A stretch of DNA of 64,000 nucleotides from Paenibacillus hemerocallicola (GCF_006265175.1 NZ_VDCQ01000034.1:1-64000); one strand, 5' to 3'; counted from the stretch's first letter, positions 34,394 through 44,883 are shown. Notes: generated by a model not told the origin, from the sequence alone. Made by a program: numbers and translations.

Positions 34394-36590
34394 CTTCTTC
34401 CAACCTCCGCAGCATGAAGGCGATTTTGGTTGCGCTTTGCGGGTATTTCGCGTCCGCTCGGAGCGAGCTGTCTCCGTATAGGTCGGAGGCGTCCTCCATT
34501 AGCTCTTGGATGGCTAGCCTGCGTCCGAGCGCTACTTCCATCAGCTTGAGCAGCGCTTTTTTGACGGAAGAGCTGCTTCCTTGGACTCGGGGCAATAGCT
34601 TCTGCAGGAGCTGGAGATCGAAAGCCGCATCCGGGTCAAGCAATTGGAACCGTTCATTGTAGAGCATATAGAAGCAGACCGCATCGCGAATCCGAAAGCC
34701 GACATGAGAGTGAATATCCTCTAAAATACCATTGATCTGGACCAGCTTGCCGGTCGTCTCCTCGACCAGTTGCCGGTTATCCGGGAAAATATCGGCGAGC
34801 TGTAAGTAGTCCGAGCGCATGAAAAGGTTGCTAGCTTGTACGGCGGTCGGTTCGCCGCCTGCCTCCGGAGCTTCCGGGAATTGGGCTAAGTTAATGTAGT
34901 TAAATTCGATCGTGTTCGCACGATCCAGCACCTTTTTGCTGAAAGGATGGGTCGTCTCGTCCATATTGACCGTACCGATCAGGTACACATTGTCCGGAAG
35001 CTGCAAATCTCCGTACGCGTCCCGGTCCGACTCGCTTGCCAATGATTCGCGATGGATGAGCGGCGCGGTAACGATGTATCCGTCCTGCCATTCCTGCGAC
35101 TCCAGCACACTGAGCAGATCGCTGAAATAATGCTCGACGCGGGCAAGGTTCATTTCGTCCAGGCAGATGAAGTACGGCTTGTTCCGATTCGTCGGATCGG
35201 CGGCCTCTACGAGCACCTCGGTCAGCTTCCCCGGCCGGAACGTACCGGACAAGTCCTTGTAGCCAAGCAGATCGGACGGATCGCTCCAATCCGGGCGGAC
35301 CGGAATTAATGTAAATTGACGATTACGGCTCGTAGCGCCGAGCGCTTCGGCGAACAGCTTGATCAGCTTCGTTTTCCCGGTACCCGATACGCCGGCGAGG
35401 ATGACGAACGGCTTTGTTTTCAAGCATAGATAGAAGTTCTCGATCAGGTGGTCGGGATAATGAAAGCCTTTATGCCGAATATAGGCTTGGATCGCTTGGA
35501 TTTGCTCGGGTATGGATATTGGGTCCACTTCGGGTTGCTCCTCGACGGGAATCAGGTTCGGGTCCGGCTCCGGTTCGGTATTCGGCGCGCTGGTAGACAG
35601 CTCTACATATTGCTTGTAGTTGTCGACCACATTGCGGAGATCGGTGAGCAGTTGTTCGTCACTCGGCAGGCTGTCGCGATCATAGCGGTAGTAGGCCACG
35701 GTTGAAGCTTGGTAGTCCTGGCCTAGACCGGAAGCGGTCAGCTTAATGTCCTGGTCCTTGCGCATGCCGGTGAGCGGCACTAGCGAATGGATGTGGTCGG
35801 CTTTATGGCGAAGGTACTTGTACGCTTCGACTTTTCCTTTTTCTTTGAGCGGGACCGTGACGCCTTGGGCTAAAGTTAGGTAGACGGCGCTCATGTCATG
35901 CGCGAACAAATAGACGATATACTCCCCTTGCTGGGTCGTCTCGGTAATGCGCCGGTCCATGATAGCAATCCATGGTATGGTCGCCCAGTTCCCCTGTCCC
36001 ACAGAGCCTTGTATACGCATCTGCCGATCGATGAATGGCAGTCGATGCAGCTCCTGCGGAATCGTATTGCGCACCAGTGTGCCAAGCGCATGTCCGGTAA
36101 AAGGATGCCGCTTCGCGTCCACATACTGGGACATCACTTGCAGCAAATGCTCCCTCAGCGACACGGTGCTGACTGGCTGTTGGTTGTTGTAATAGGCGTC
36201 CAGCTCATGCATGGCGTGTTCCTGCAACTCCAGTGCTATCGCCTCCGACCATTCGGCGCGTAGCTCGTCGGTAAAGCGCAGCGTTTGCTTACTGGAATCG
36301 AGGAGCAGGACGTCCTTTAGAGCTTTTATCGGAGTCTGGATCAGGCCGTTGATCTGAAAGCCCTGCACTTGGCCCCAATGCCGCCCCACGCTTTCCGGAG
36401 GCGCATCGACCGGCAGCCCTTGCTTCTCACGGGCTTGCAGCTGCTGCAAGAAACGTGCCCGCACCAGCGTTACGGGCACCTCCTGCTTCTTCAGCTCCTC
36501 CATCATCTCGAGTACCGCCAGGATGAGGACCATCTTGTATGATCTTTGTTTATGGGCGAATACATTCGTGAAAGGTGCAGGCAGCGTCAT
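34365..36590 (-). CDS. McrB-like ATPase with MrcB_N (DUF3578) domain
   Basis: This 741-residue protein has an N-terminal region (~100-290) matching the MrcB_N/DUF3578 domain (WATIPWIAIMDRRIT, GEYIVYLFAHDMSAVYLTL), thought to read modified DNA. A McrB-type AAA+ motor follows: Walker A GVSGTGKT at 400-407, Walker B with D478 (FICLDEMNLARVEHY), and the McrB signature GTVNMDETTHPFSKKVLDRA. Family members use GTP or ATP to move DNA to the nuclease partner. I chose ATG 36590, 5 nt after AGGTGA; GTG 36599 would lie in that site. Confidence 0.88.
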   Translation of the reverse strand: MTLPAPFTNVFAHKQRSYKMVLILAVLEMMEELKKQEVPVTLVRARFLQQLQAREKQGLPVDAPPESVGRHWGQVQGFQINGLIQTPIKALKDVLLLDSSKQTLRFTDELRAEWSEAIALELQEHAMHELDAYYNNQQPVSTVSLREHLLQVMSQYVDAKRHPFTGHALGTLVRNTIPQELHRLPFIDRQMRIQGSVGQGNWATIPWIAIMDRRITETTQQGEYIVYLFAHDMSAVYLTLAQGVTVPLKEKGKVEAYKYLRHKADHIHSLVPLTGMRKDQDIKLTASGLGQDYQASTVAYYRYDRDSLPSDEQLLTDLRNVVDNYKQYVELSTSAPNTEPEPDPNLIPVEEQPEVDPISIPEQIQAIQAYIRHKGFHYPDHLIENFYLCLKTKPFVILAGVSGTGKTKLIKLFAEALGATSRNRQFTLIPVRPDWSDPSDLLGYKDLSGTFRPGKLTEVLVEAADPTNRNKPYFICLDEMNLARVEHYFSDLLSVLESQEWQDGYIVTAPLIHRESLASESDRDAYGDLQLPDNVYLIGTVNMDETTHPFSKKVLDRANTIEFNYINLAQFPEAPEAGGEPTAVQASNLFMRSDYLQLADIFPDNRQLVEETTGKLVQINGILEDIHSHVGFRIRDAVCFYMLYNERFQLLDPDAAFDLQLLQKLLPRVQGSSSSVKKALLKLMEVALGRRLAIQELMEDASDLYGDSSLRADAKYPQSATKIAFMLRRLEEDGFTSYWLS

Positions 36591-36841
36591 GAGGATCACC
36601 TAGGTAGTTGGAATCAGAAATCAGGACTTTCGACGTATTACCACTTGATTCGACGTTTTCCAGTCGATTCCTTCTTTGGGAGGGGATTTTGGGGAATTGT
36701 GCTGAGGATATTGCAATTCAAAATGGTCTTTACAAGACTAATTAATTACAAAATTTCCATTATCGTGTTTTACAGGACATGGAAAATAATCTATATTTAA
36801 TCTACTCGTTATCTAATCTAGAGGATGGAATCGTTTGAATA

Positions 36842-37255
36842 GCTGGCCGGCTTTCAATACATAACAATGAAAAGGAGATTCATAAGGAAAACGGCCATGG
36901 ATGGGATTTTAGCGATATTATGCCATTAAGCGATGATTACGTGAAAAATAACAAATGGGAATATCGACAAAAACTATTAAATGGAGATAAGCAAGCATTG
37001 TTAACCGGCTTTGTTATAACTACGCGCCTTATTACCGAAGGAACAAAAATATTGTAAGAGGAGTATGAAAAAGCTAATAAGGACAAAAAAGAAGTTACCA
37101 AAGTTATTTATAAGTATCCGAATGGAAGCTATGTCAGTTTTGCCGGAGGTACCCGTAAAGTACAAGATACCGCCCACTCGTTACCGGAGCTGCGAGCCCT
37201 TCTTGAGATCGGGCTTCGGAATATCTTACTGCCAATAAAGGAGGGGCAACATTGA
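36842..37255 (+). pseudogene. Broken gene with one in-frame stop, upstream of lipoprotein gene
   Basis: One frame reads WDFSDIMPLSDDYVKNNKWE, then GDKQALLTGFV, reaches a TAA at 37055-37057, and continues as EEYEKANKDKKEVTKVIYKY, PNGSYVSFAGG and LPELRALLEIGLRN to a TGA at 37253-37255. Apart from the single stop the frame is open for ~130 codons with plausible codon use. No start codon is evident. Its end overlaps the TTG start of the next gene, as in an operon. The family is not recognised. Confidence 0.65.
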
Positions 37256-37806
37256 ATATTGGTATAAAAAGCCTTCTTATCCTGCTACTCTTACTCATCG
37301 TCGGTTGTTCCAATCAATCCGGTACAGGCCAAAACTTCGAACAAATATTGACCAAAGCTTCAGTTAAGTACTCCAGATTATTGCATGTTCTCGAGGTCCC
37401 TGACGGCAAAATCATCTTCTATGAATTGGTAAAAGATGCCGAATCCAGTGTTGGAGCTGCGCATTTAAAGAAGGGACTTGGCGGATTAAAGTATACCTAC
37501 TCCGGGGGGTACATCAATGATATCCCACAGAAGCTATACAGCAACTTTCTAAAAGAAATCTCTTTGGTTTACGGCGAAATCAAGGACGAGAATATAACGG
37601 AAGTGCTTGCGCAAGATGAGAGGAATCAATACACAGCTGAAATCGTTCCTACCACTAATACCAAAAGATTATGGTATATTTATCCGATTAAAAAAGAGGT
37701 CACTAGCCTAACCGTTAAAGGCTATAATAAGAGTATTTTGTTAGCGGAAGAGAAACTTGATTTAGAAAAACAAAGCTCTGCTGGCACTTTTTTGAACAAT
37801 AAGTAA
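37252..37806 (+). CDS. Putative lipoprotein
   Basis: This 184-residue exported protein has a lipobox LIVGC within the first 20 residues. The mature part has a DGKIIFYELV segment, a glycine-rich AHLKKGLGGLKYTYSGGY segment, and ends in beta-strands (LWYIYPIKKEVTSLTVKGY). No family is recognised. It starts at TTG, 8 nt after GGAGGGG, and overlaps the end of the broken gene upstream. Confidence 0.7.
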   Translation: MNIGIKSLLILLLLLIVGCSNQSGTGQNFEQILTKASVKYSRLLHVLEVPDGKIIFYELVKDAESSVGAAHLKKGLGGLKYTYSGGYINDIPQKLYSNFLKEISLVYGEIKDENITEVLAQDERNQYTAEIVPTTNTKRLWYIYPIKKEVTSLTVKGYNKSILLAEEKLDLEKQSSAGTFLNNK

Positions 37807-37987
37807 GCTACTCTGACCGCTCACGGACGAAAACAGCCTCTTCATTGTTAAATTTTTGGTAAGTAACGACCGTTCCACATGAGGAGTCGTAGATTCCGAA
37901 AAAAGAGGAGCGGCCTTGTAAGCCCACTCCCCAATGCTAACAGAATGCGGAACCATTAATCGCATTTCGCACCACACTCTGCTGGAT

Positions 37988-40900
37988 CTATTCCCCCGTC
38001 ACTCGCAGAACGTCAAAGTTTACAAAATAATTTGTCGAGCTTTGGCTTTTCCGGCCGGTTACGACGAAGCGGATCTGATGAACCCCCTCCGTCAAGGGAC
38101 CGGTATCGTAGATCGGATGCTGGTACCGAACGCTCGGATAATACGTATCCAGCTCACCGGCCGCCTGACCGTCCACGTATACGTCCGCGATGCCGCGAGC
38201 CGAGCCTACGAGGCTGTGGACCGTCGCCCGGCTTCCGTAAAAAGCGATATCGACATAAGCCTCTTTGTCCCGCGCCTGCATCGAGCTGCCGCCGTAATTT
38301 TGCGCGTTCACGTAGTTCATCCAGCTGCCTGAATACCGTACCAGCGGACTGCCGTTGTCGATGATGGCCGGCGGTGCCGGCGGATCGATCACCGCAAGCG
38401 GCTCGGAGCCGTCCGAAACGACGCCCTCGAAATCGATCGCATACAACGTATATAGGCCATCGGGCAATCCCGCCGTATCGAGCGTTGCCGGAGTACCACC
38501 CAGGACCGGCGTATTCCTGCCGTTCGCCGCGGCTCCGGCGGTCTCGATCGCTTCCCGAGTCGCGACCGTTCCGCTCGGAACCAAGTAGAGCGTCCCATCG
38601 GCCGAGCTCGTCGCGCCGACCGCAACGCCTGCCCTCACGCCAATACGCGTCGCCTCGGTCAGCACGAGCGGAGAGCGATGCATCAGGGTGATCGCCGCTG
38701 TCGCCGCTTGCCCTGCGGGCACATACACCGCATCGGAAACGGCAAACTCGTAGCCCGGTTTGACCGCCTTGATCCAGCGTTTGCCGGACGGCACCCGCGT
38801 CAATGTGAAGTTCCCGGCGCTGTCCGTATAAGCTCGGATCGCCGGATACCCGGCCGGATTAACGATCGCCCCGGCAAACGGACTGCCGTTCGGACCGTAT
38901 ACCGTTCCCGTGACCGTTCCGACCGGAACGGCGGGGGGCGCTCGATGAATCGATAGCGTGTAAGCTTTCGACGAGCCGTCGGGGGCGTGACCGGTCCATA
39001 CAAGCGATGCTCCTTCTTCGGCGGGGAGCGCGATCGGGATCGGCGTCCCGCTGGCATATACTGCACCCGCCACCGTCACATACGCATCGGCCTTATACGT
39101 ATCGACCGTGACGCGAATCGAATCGGTCGCCTCTCCGACATTCACTGCATAATCGTCCGTTCCGGGGACAAATTCCGGCACCAGCCCCCCGCCTTCGACC
39201 GTTATATCCCGCAAAGCCGCCGCGGAAGTCACACGCTGCTCTACCGTCGCATGCCTGTAGCCGGGAGCGGCGACGACAACCCAATAATCCCCTTCGCCCG
39301 CAAAGGCATCCGGACTTAAAACCAGTTTGCCGTTCGTTACCGTATAAACCTGCTCGGAAACGGAGGAGCCGTTTACCGTAATCCCGGCAATTTCATGCTC
39401 CCAGTTCTCCGTATTCGTAAATGCCAGCGAGACCGTCTGCCCCGGATAAACGGGATCGGAGGCGACCTGCAGCTGCGGCGGCTCTTTCAATGAACCGTCC
39501 GCAGGAACTTGAGCGGATAGGGTCAGCTCTGCCGTTTTCACCGTTTCGCCCAGCTTCAGGCGAACCTCAATGACAGCCGCGCCTTCGGACAGTGCCGTCA
39601 CAATCCCGTTCTCATCGACGTTCAATACAGCCGGTGCGCTGCTCGTGAACTGCGGAGTGACGGAGGCCGGGTCCAACACGCTTCCGTCCGTGCGCAAGCC
39701 GTATACGGCCATTTGCACGCTCTCCCCCTGCAACAGATGCCTTTGCCCGGCTTGCAGAGAGACGTTCTGAAGCATGGCGGTTGACGCGCCCGTCCAGCTT
39801 GCCCGCTCCAGGTTGACGATCGAGAACGTATGCTCGCCGGTCCACCGCGTGCCCGGGAAAGCGCTCTGCGCCGAAGAACCGTCGCCGAACAGCTCGAAGC
39901 CCGGATCGTGCTCCGCCAGAAGGAGCGTCGTTTCCCCCTGATTCCGTCGTACTTCGCCGATTTCGTATCCGTTCGCGCTCCCGTCGGGATGCGTTACGAC
40001 CACATACCGGCCGGCGGCAGCCTCCGGCACGGCTGCGCCAGTCACGAGGGCGTCGTACTCGTCTCCCTTCAACCGGCTCTTCGTTGCCGTAATCGTGCCA
40101 TGCGCAGGCCCTTCGCCGGTTACTTCCCGCTGCCCTTTCCGAAGCAGCGTCCCGCCGACAAGGGTCATATCCCGCACTTCCCCGTCGATCAGCCGGATCA
40201 TACCCAATTGTCCGCGCAGCGTAACGTCTCCCACGATAAGCGGCTGCTCCTCATGTCGCGGGTTGCTCAGCAAAATATCCGTCGTATCGCCGTATATGAC
40301 CTGTACGGCAATAGCGCCTTCGGGCGCTTGCTGCGGCTCCAGCCGCTCGATCGCCTCTATGCGGGGGGAAGCGCCAGCTCCGTACGTCTCCATCATCGTC
40401 ACGAACGCGCTTTGCAAATTCGTCCCGTCCCGCCGCAACAGCAGCTTCGGCATCGTATACTTGTCCGCTTCGATGTTGTTGTCCGCCGATGATCCTTGCA
40501 GCCTTGTCGCGCGAAGCGAGGGTGCCCGGCCCAGATACAGCTCACTTGCGCCAGCTTCCAGCAGCCCGGTCAGCCGCAATTTTGCCTGCTCCTGCCCGCC
40601 GGCTGTCGTAACCAGCGTCACTTCATAACGGTCGCCCGACAGCACGGCTTGGCTCACATCGCGGATATTGCTGTACAAGCCGTCGGACGCAAGAGCCGGC
40701 CCGTATTCGTCCAGCGTCATATCCGTGCGGAAAAAGGCGTCGCGGTTCGCGTCTCCCTGCAGCGTGTATTCGTGCCGGCTGCCTCCGGATACCCGGAATA
40801 GATCAAGCACGTAGCCCTGTTCGCCGTCCCCGTCCGCAAACGGAACGAACCACGGCTCCCGACTGTATTCCTCCACCTGGTCATAGGCCGAACCGTATTC

Positions 40901-43516
40901 GGCGCGCATAGCCTGGAACATCCCGCCATCGGGAATGAACGCTTCAATGTTGCCGCCCCGTCTTGCCGTCTCGCCGTTATGCATCGATTCGCTGTCGACG
41001 ACGACCGTATTGTGGGCCAGCGTCGATCGGCTGAACGTTCTGTATTTGCTGTTCGTGTAGCCGATGTCCGGCAGCAGCTCCTGCCTGTTCGCGTATAAGC
41101 CGAGATGCAGAGCGTCAAGATGCTCGTGCCCGAACTTCGGTTGGAAGTACAAATACAGCTGCGTCTGATCGCTGCCCGCCCCACCCGTCAACCGTCCGAT
41201 ACGGGCGTCCGGCAGCAGCAGCGGTCCGGCGTCACTGTCGGGAGAAACGGATCTGCCGTTGGCCCACGTATCCATAATCGGAACATATTTGCCGTCGGGA
41301 TAAACGAGCCGGTTCAACCAATCCAATGCTTTATCGATGGCCGGAAACTGCTCGCGACCGTCCACCTCGTCGAGACGCGTCCCTGTGCGCGGAGAAACGT
41401 ACCCTTCCGGATCGCTCCATCCGCTCAATTGGTCGATAACCGCAACCAGCCCGTTCATAATTTGGGCGTGATAGCTGAGCGTCACCTCATTCCAGAAGCC
41501 GTCTCCCAGAAACGCTCTGGCCATGAACCGATTCATTTGTTCGACGACGCGGTGAATGTAATCCGGTTCCCCGAGCGCTTTGCCCAGTGCGACCAGTCCC
41601 TGCCATGTCTGCGCATTCAAATTCGAATCCCGGTGCACGTAAGAAAATATATAGTCCGCGGACGGCTTGGCCACCTCGTCCACAAATTTCTTCTCCACAT
41701 CCTCCTGCACCTCGGCGCTGAGCAGCTCGAGGGCGTTCGTGCGCTTGATCCCGGCATAGGCGTCAAGCAAATAGCGGAGATTGACAAGATCGTTGTACCA
41801 GCCGCGCTCCCACACTCCACCCCAGTATGCGTAGGGCGGTCCTGTCACCGGATCGACGGACCGGTTGACGAACGGATAATCGACGGTCGGGTTGTATCCT
41901 TCGTATACCCGACTGAATTCGTACACGAGCCTCGCCGCCCCTAGCGGATCGGTGGCGGCAAGGGCCGCCGTCTCTTGGAGCGCCCGCTGTTTTTGCAAAT
42001 ACCACAGGTGAGCCGTAATAAAATAACGTTTTCCGGAGACATCCTCGTAATACGGAATCGAGACGGTCTCGCCCCGTTTGTTCGTCACGATCCATTCCTT
42101 GTCTTCCTTGAATTGCTCGTTCGGGTACACGGTGCCCGTTTGCTTCGCGATCAGACTTTTCCCGTCCGCCGACAATTGGTACAGCCCGTCCGGCCGCAGC
42201 TCCGGCATTTCGGGCAAGCCGGTGAACCGGAAGCCCGGCTGTTCCGGAATGAGCTCCATAATCCGATTCACCTGCCCGGACGGCTCGGCCCATGCGACAG
42301 GAAGCCGCTCCGTGCTGCCGGCAGTCGAGTCGATCCGTTCCAGCCCGCCGGCGATCAGATCCTCCCGGTCGAAGGTCAGCAGCGCGAGCCTCGGATTCGC
42401 TCCGCTTCCCGGAACCGCGTACAGCCGCAGCTGATACAGCCCGTCTTCCAGCGGCTCCGGATGGCTGAATCGGACTTCCCAGGCGCCATTTCCCAATGCG
42501 TCAATCGCGCTATCGGCGACGGGCTGCCAGCCGCCGTTCGGAGCTTTCCACTCCGCGATAATATCCGAAACGGCCGGCTCCCCCTCCTCCTGCTCCAGAA
42601 GCAGACGCTTCTCCGTAAACCCGATATACTGAAGCCTCGTATCCGCCAATCGCCATTTATCCCATGGAACGGGAACAGTTGGCGAAGCGGGGCCGGCCGC
42701 AGCGGGAATAGGACCGAAAAATACGCTCCCCAGCCGGTCCTGGTCGATCACCGACGCATACAGCCTGACCGAGGCGAGCGAATCTTGCCCGTGCCAATGC
42801 TCGGAATTGCGGATCGGCAACCAGGAGGACAGCGGATGGGCATATAGATTCGGCACCTGAATCATATTCATCCGCCATTCGTCCCCGGGCGTTATCCCCT
42901 CGGGAGCGAACGCACCGAGCGGAATCGCCGCTTCCATCACCGTCATGCCGGCCGTTTCCGTCAGGCTGAAGTCGATCTGCCCGATATCGATTCGGCCCGT
43001 ATTGGTGAACAAGTCCGTACCCGATACGTTCCGCGGCGGATTCCAGTACGTCTCCCAACCGGACGACGGGACCGGACGAATCGGAATATGCGCCGCGTAA
43101 TGGGCATCCCCTCCCCCCGGAGCGCGCAATACGATTTCCAGCCCCGCCAGCTTGTCCGCCTCCTCGACGGGCCAGCTTCCCCCGACATACAAATACTGGC
43201 CGTCATACCCCGTCATGTAGGCCGCCGAAGGCTCCGGTATGCGGTAATAAGCAGTAGTAAAGCCGTCAAACCATGCGGCGTTTTGCCAGACGGACTCATC
43301 CAGCACGCCGTCTATCTCCGGAGCCGCCGTCCACTCGGGGATTACGTTCCATTTGACCGAATCGTGACGAATCCAGCCGGTATCTTCGTTGGTTGCAGCC
43401 GTCAACCGATCGTCCTCCCTTGCTTGTAATTGCGCATTGACATATCCGCCGCCGGATAGCAGCATCGTCGCGAGCAGAGTCATACCGATTCTATGCAATC
43501 TCAGGGTGCGAGCCAT
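37988..43516 (-). CDS. Very large secreted heparinase II/III-like polysaccharide lyase
   Basis: This 1842-residue exported protein has a signal peptide (IGMTLLATMLLSGGGYVNA), then in order: a CBM9-like N-terminal domain (PEIDGVLDESVWQNAAWF), a helical alpha-toroid region (~500-760), a heparinase II/III-like beta domain (FGHEHLDALHLGLYANRQ, HNTVVVDSESMHNGET), a bacterial Ig-like BIG2 domain (~1280-1370), a cadherin-like beta-sandwich domain (~1480-1560), a carboxypeptidase-regulatory-like domain (TGTVYGPNGSPFAGAIVNP), and a C-terminal carbohydrate-binding-like sandwich. The core should cleave an acidic polysaccharide by beta-elimination. I chose the ATG at 43516 because the one at 43522 is only 3 nt from GGAGG. 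It follows the sugar-type binding protein gene after 32 nt. Confidence 0.85.
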   Translation of the reverse strand: MARTLRLHRIGMTLLATMLLSGGGYVNAQLQAREDDRLTAATNEDTGWIRHDSVKWNVIPEWTAAPEIDGVLDESVWQNAAWFDGFTTAYYRIPEPSAAYMTGYDGQYLYVGGSWPVEEADKLAGLEIVLRAPGGGDAHYAAHIPIRPVPSSGWETYWNPPRNVSGTDLFTNTGRIDIGQIDFSLTETAGMTVMEAAIPLGAFAPEGITPGDEWRMNMIQVPNLYAHPLSSWLPIRNSEHWHGQDSLASVRLYASVIDQDRLGSVFFGPIPAAAGPASPTVPVPWDKWRLADTRLQYIGFTEKRLLLEQEEGEPAVSDIIAEWKAPNGGWQPVADSAIDALGNGAWEVRFSHPEPLEDGLYQLRLYAVPGSGANPRLALLTFDREDLIAGGLERIDSTAGSTERLPVAWAEPSGQVNRIMELIPEQPGFRFTGLPEMPELRPDGLYQLSADGKSLIAKQTGTVYPNEQFKEDKEWIVTNKRGETVSIPYYEDVSGKRYFITAHLWYLQKQRALQETAALAATDPLGAARLVYEFSRVYEGYNPTVDYPFVNRSVDPVTGPPYAYWGGVWERGWYNDLVNLRYLLDAYAGIKRTNALELLSAEVQEDVEKKFVDEVAKPSADYIFSYVHRDSNLNAQTWQGLVALGKALGEPDYIHRVVEQMNRFMARAFLGDGFWNEVTLSYHAQIMNGLVAVIDQLSGWSDPEGYVSPRTGTRLDEVDGREQFPAIDKALDWLNRLVYPDGKYVPIMDTWANGRSVSPDSDAGPLLLPDARIGRLTGGAGSDQTQLYLYFQPKFGHEHLDALHLGLYANRQELLPDIGYTNSKYRTFSRSTLAHNTVVVDSESMHNGETARRGGNIEAFIPDGGMFQAMRAEYGSAYDQVEEYSREPWFVPFADGDGEQGYVLDLFRVSGGSRHEYTLQGDANRDAFFRTDMTLDEYGPALASDGLYSNIRDVSQAVLSGDRYEVTLVTTAGGQEQAKLRLTGLLEAGASELYLGRAPSLRATRLQGSSADNNIEADKYTMPKLLLRRDGTNLQSAFVTMMETYGAGASPRIEAIERLEPQQAPEGAIAVQVIYGDTTDILLSNPRHEEQPLIVGDVTLRGQLGMIRLIDGEVRDMTLVGGTLLRKGQREVTGEGPAHGTITATKSRLKGDEYDALVTGAAVPEAAAGRYVVVTHPDGSANGYEIGEVRRNQGETTLLLAEHDPGFELFGDGSSAQSAFPGTRWTGEHTFSIVNLERASWTGASTAMLQNVSLQAGQRHLLQGESVQMAVYGLRTDGSVLDPASVTPQFTSSAPAVLNVDENGIVTALSEGAAVIEVRLKLGETVKTAELTLSAQVPADGSLKEPPQLQVASDPVYPGQTVSLAFTNTENWEHEIAGITVNGSSVSEQVYTVTNGKLVLSPDAFAGEGDYWVVVAAPGYRHATVEQRVTSAAALRDITVEGGGLVPEFVPGTDDYAVNVGEATDSIRVTVDTYKADAYVTVAGAVYASGTPIPIALPAEEGASLVWTGHAPDGSSKAYTLSIHRAPPAVPVGTVTGTVYGPNGSPFAGAIVNPAGYPAIRAYTDSAGNFTLTRVPSGKRWIKAVKPGYEFAVSDAVYVPAGQAATAAITLMHRSPLVLTEATRIGVRAGVAVGATSSADGTLYLVPSGTVATREAIETAGAAANGRNTPVLGGTPATLDTAGLPDGLYTLYAIDFEGVVSDGSEPLAVIDPPAPPAIIDNGSPLVRYSGSWMNYVNAQNYGGSSMQARDKEAYVDIAFYGSRATVHSLVGSARGIADVYVDGQAAGELDTYYPSVRYQHPIYDTGPLTEGVHQIRFVVTGRKSQSSTNYFVNFDVLRVTGE

Positions 43517-43548
43517 CTTCATCGCCCTCCTTCGTTATCGGCCCTCGG

Positions 43549-44883
43549 TCATTTGCTTGCCGAAAGCTTCGCCTCAATCGCCTTGTTAGCCGCCTCCGTC
43601 GCGTCACGCAAGGCAGTGTTGACGTCCATCGCCCCGGTTATGGCCTGGAGCAGGTTTTGGTAAAGCGGCTTGCGCGCATCGGCATAATACGGTCCGAAAT
43701 GGACGGGCTCCGAATAGCTTGCCGGCGTAAGCGCCTTCAGATTTTTGCCCTGAAAAGCGGCGGCGCGGCCGATCGCGGCCTTGATCTGCGGGTCCCGCAG
43801 CACGGGCATAAGCGTCATCTGCTCGGCCCGCCACACCTGTACCTCGTCGGAAGTGAGCTGCTCGACCGCAAGAACCGCCTCTTCCTTGTGCTTGCTCGTG
43901 GAAGACACGAGATAGAGGCCGAATATCGCTACCGGTCCGCCTTCCCGGTAGTCGGAAAATACCGGTTCCGATACCATATCCCAATTAACGCGATCTTCCG
44001 GCCTCGGGTACTCGGATGCCCCCGACACCCACATCGCCGCGCTCTTTTCCTTGCGGAACAGATCCCTTTGCGCATTGCGGTCCAGCAATTTTTCCGAAGC
44101 GTTATAGCCCGGCACTTGGAATAACGGAATGAGCGAGTCGAATAGGCGGCGCCAACGGTCGTCACCGGCGAAAGATGCTTTATGGGTTGCGGGATCGACC
44201 ACGCTTGCCGCATAGCGGTTCTGCCCGAGAATGGAGTTCAAGTCTCCCGCGAACCCTCTGTACGTAACCCCTCCTTCCGTTCGGGTCATTTTACGGGCAA
44301 TTTCCAGCGTCTCCTCGTAGGTCATATTGTCCTTCGGGTACGCTGCGCCAAATTTGTCAAACAAGTCCTTGTTGTAGAACATCACCTGATGATTGGCGTA
44401 ATACGGCAGGCCGAACAGCTTGCCCCCGTCCGCCTCGCGGATCGACTTCAGCAGATTCGGTTCGAACCGCTCCAGATCGACGCCGTATTTTTGGGCCGCA
44501 TCCGTTATATCCGTCGTAATGCCGAGATCGACCAAAGTCCCGATCGTCGTGAACGAACCGCCGATGATATCGAAGCTCGTATGGGTCGCGAGTGCGTCCT
44601 GCGGCCACATTTCCAAAGGTTTTATCGTAAAATTCGGGTATTTTTTGCGGACTTGCTGGTTGATGTTCTGTTCGAAGTCCGCTTGGTTCAGCCCGCCCGG
44701 ACTGATCAAATAAGTGAGCTCCACCGGTTCCTTCGTCACCGCGACGGCCGATGATTTGCCTGCCTCCGGTGTATCGCCGTTTAGTTGCGCATCGGTTGCG
44801 CTTTTGCCGCACGATACCGCCAGCATGCCGATCGCAGGCAGCAAAACCGCCCCGGCCAGACCTGTCTTCCACCCTCTCCTCAT
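43549..44883 (-). CDS. Extracellular solute-binding lipoprotein (sugar ABC type, family 1)
   Basis: This 444-residue lipoprotein has lipobox LAVSC and the fold of carbohydrate-binding proteins of CUT1 transporters (ITDAAQKYGVDLERFEPNLL, LFGLPYYANHQVMFYNKDLFDKFG, KSAAMWVSGASEYP). I chose ATG 44883, 6 nt after AAGGTGAT; a longer frame to 45069 covers the divergent promoter. No permease or ATPase genes accompany it, so it must work with a transporter encoded elsewhere. It is co-transcribed with the downstream lyase, which suggests it binds lyase products. Confidence 0.87.
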   Translation of the reverse strand: MRRGWKTGLAGAVLLPAIGMLAVSCGKSATDAQLNGDTPEAGKSSAVAVTKEPVELTYLISPGGLNQADFEQNINQQVRKKYPNFTIKPLEMWPQDALATHTSFDIIGGSFTTIGTLVDLGITTDITDAAQKYGVDLERFEPNLLKSIREADGGKLFGLPYYANHQVMFYNKDLFDKFGAAYPKDNMTYEETLEIARKMTRTEGGVTYRGFAGDLNSILGQNRYAASVVDPATHKASFAGDDRWRRLFDSLIPLFQVPGYNASEKLLDRNAQRDLFRKEKSAAMWVSGASEYPRPEDRVNWDMVSEPVFSDYREGGPVAIFGLYLVSSTSKHKEEAVLAVEQLTSDEVQVWRAEQMTLMPVLRDPQIKAAIGRAAAFQGKNLKALTPASYSEPVHFGPYYADARKPLYQNLLQAITGAMDVNTALRDATEAANKAIEAKLSASK

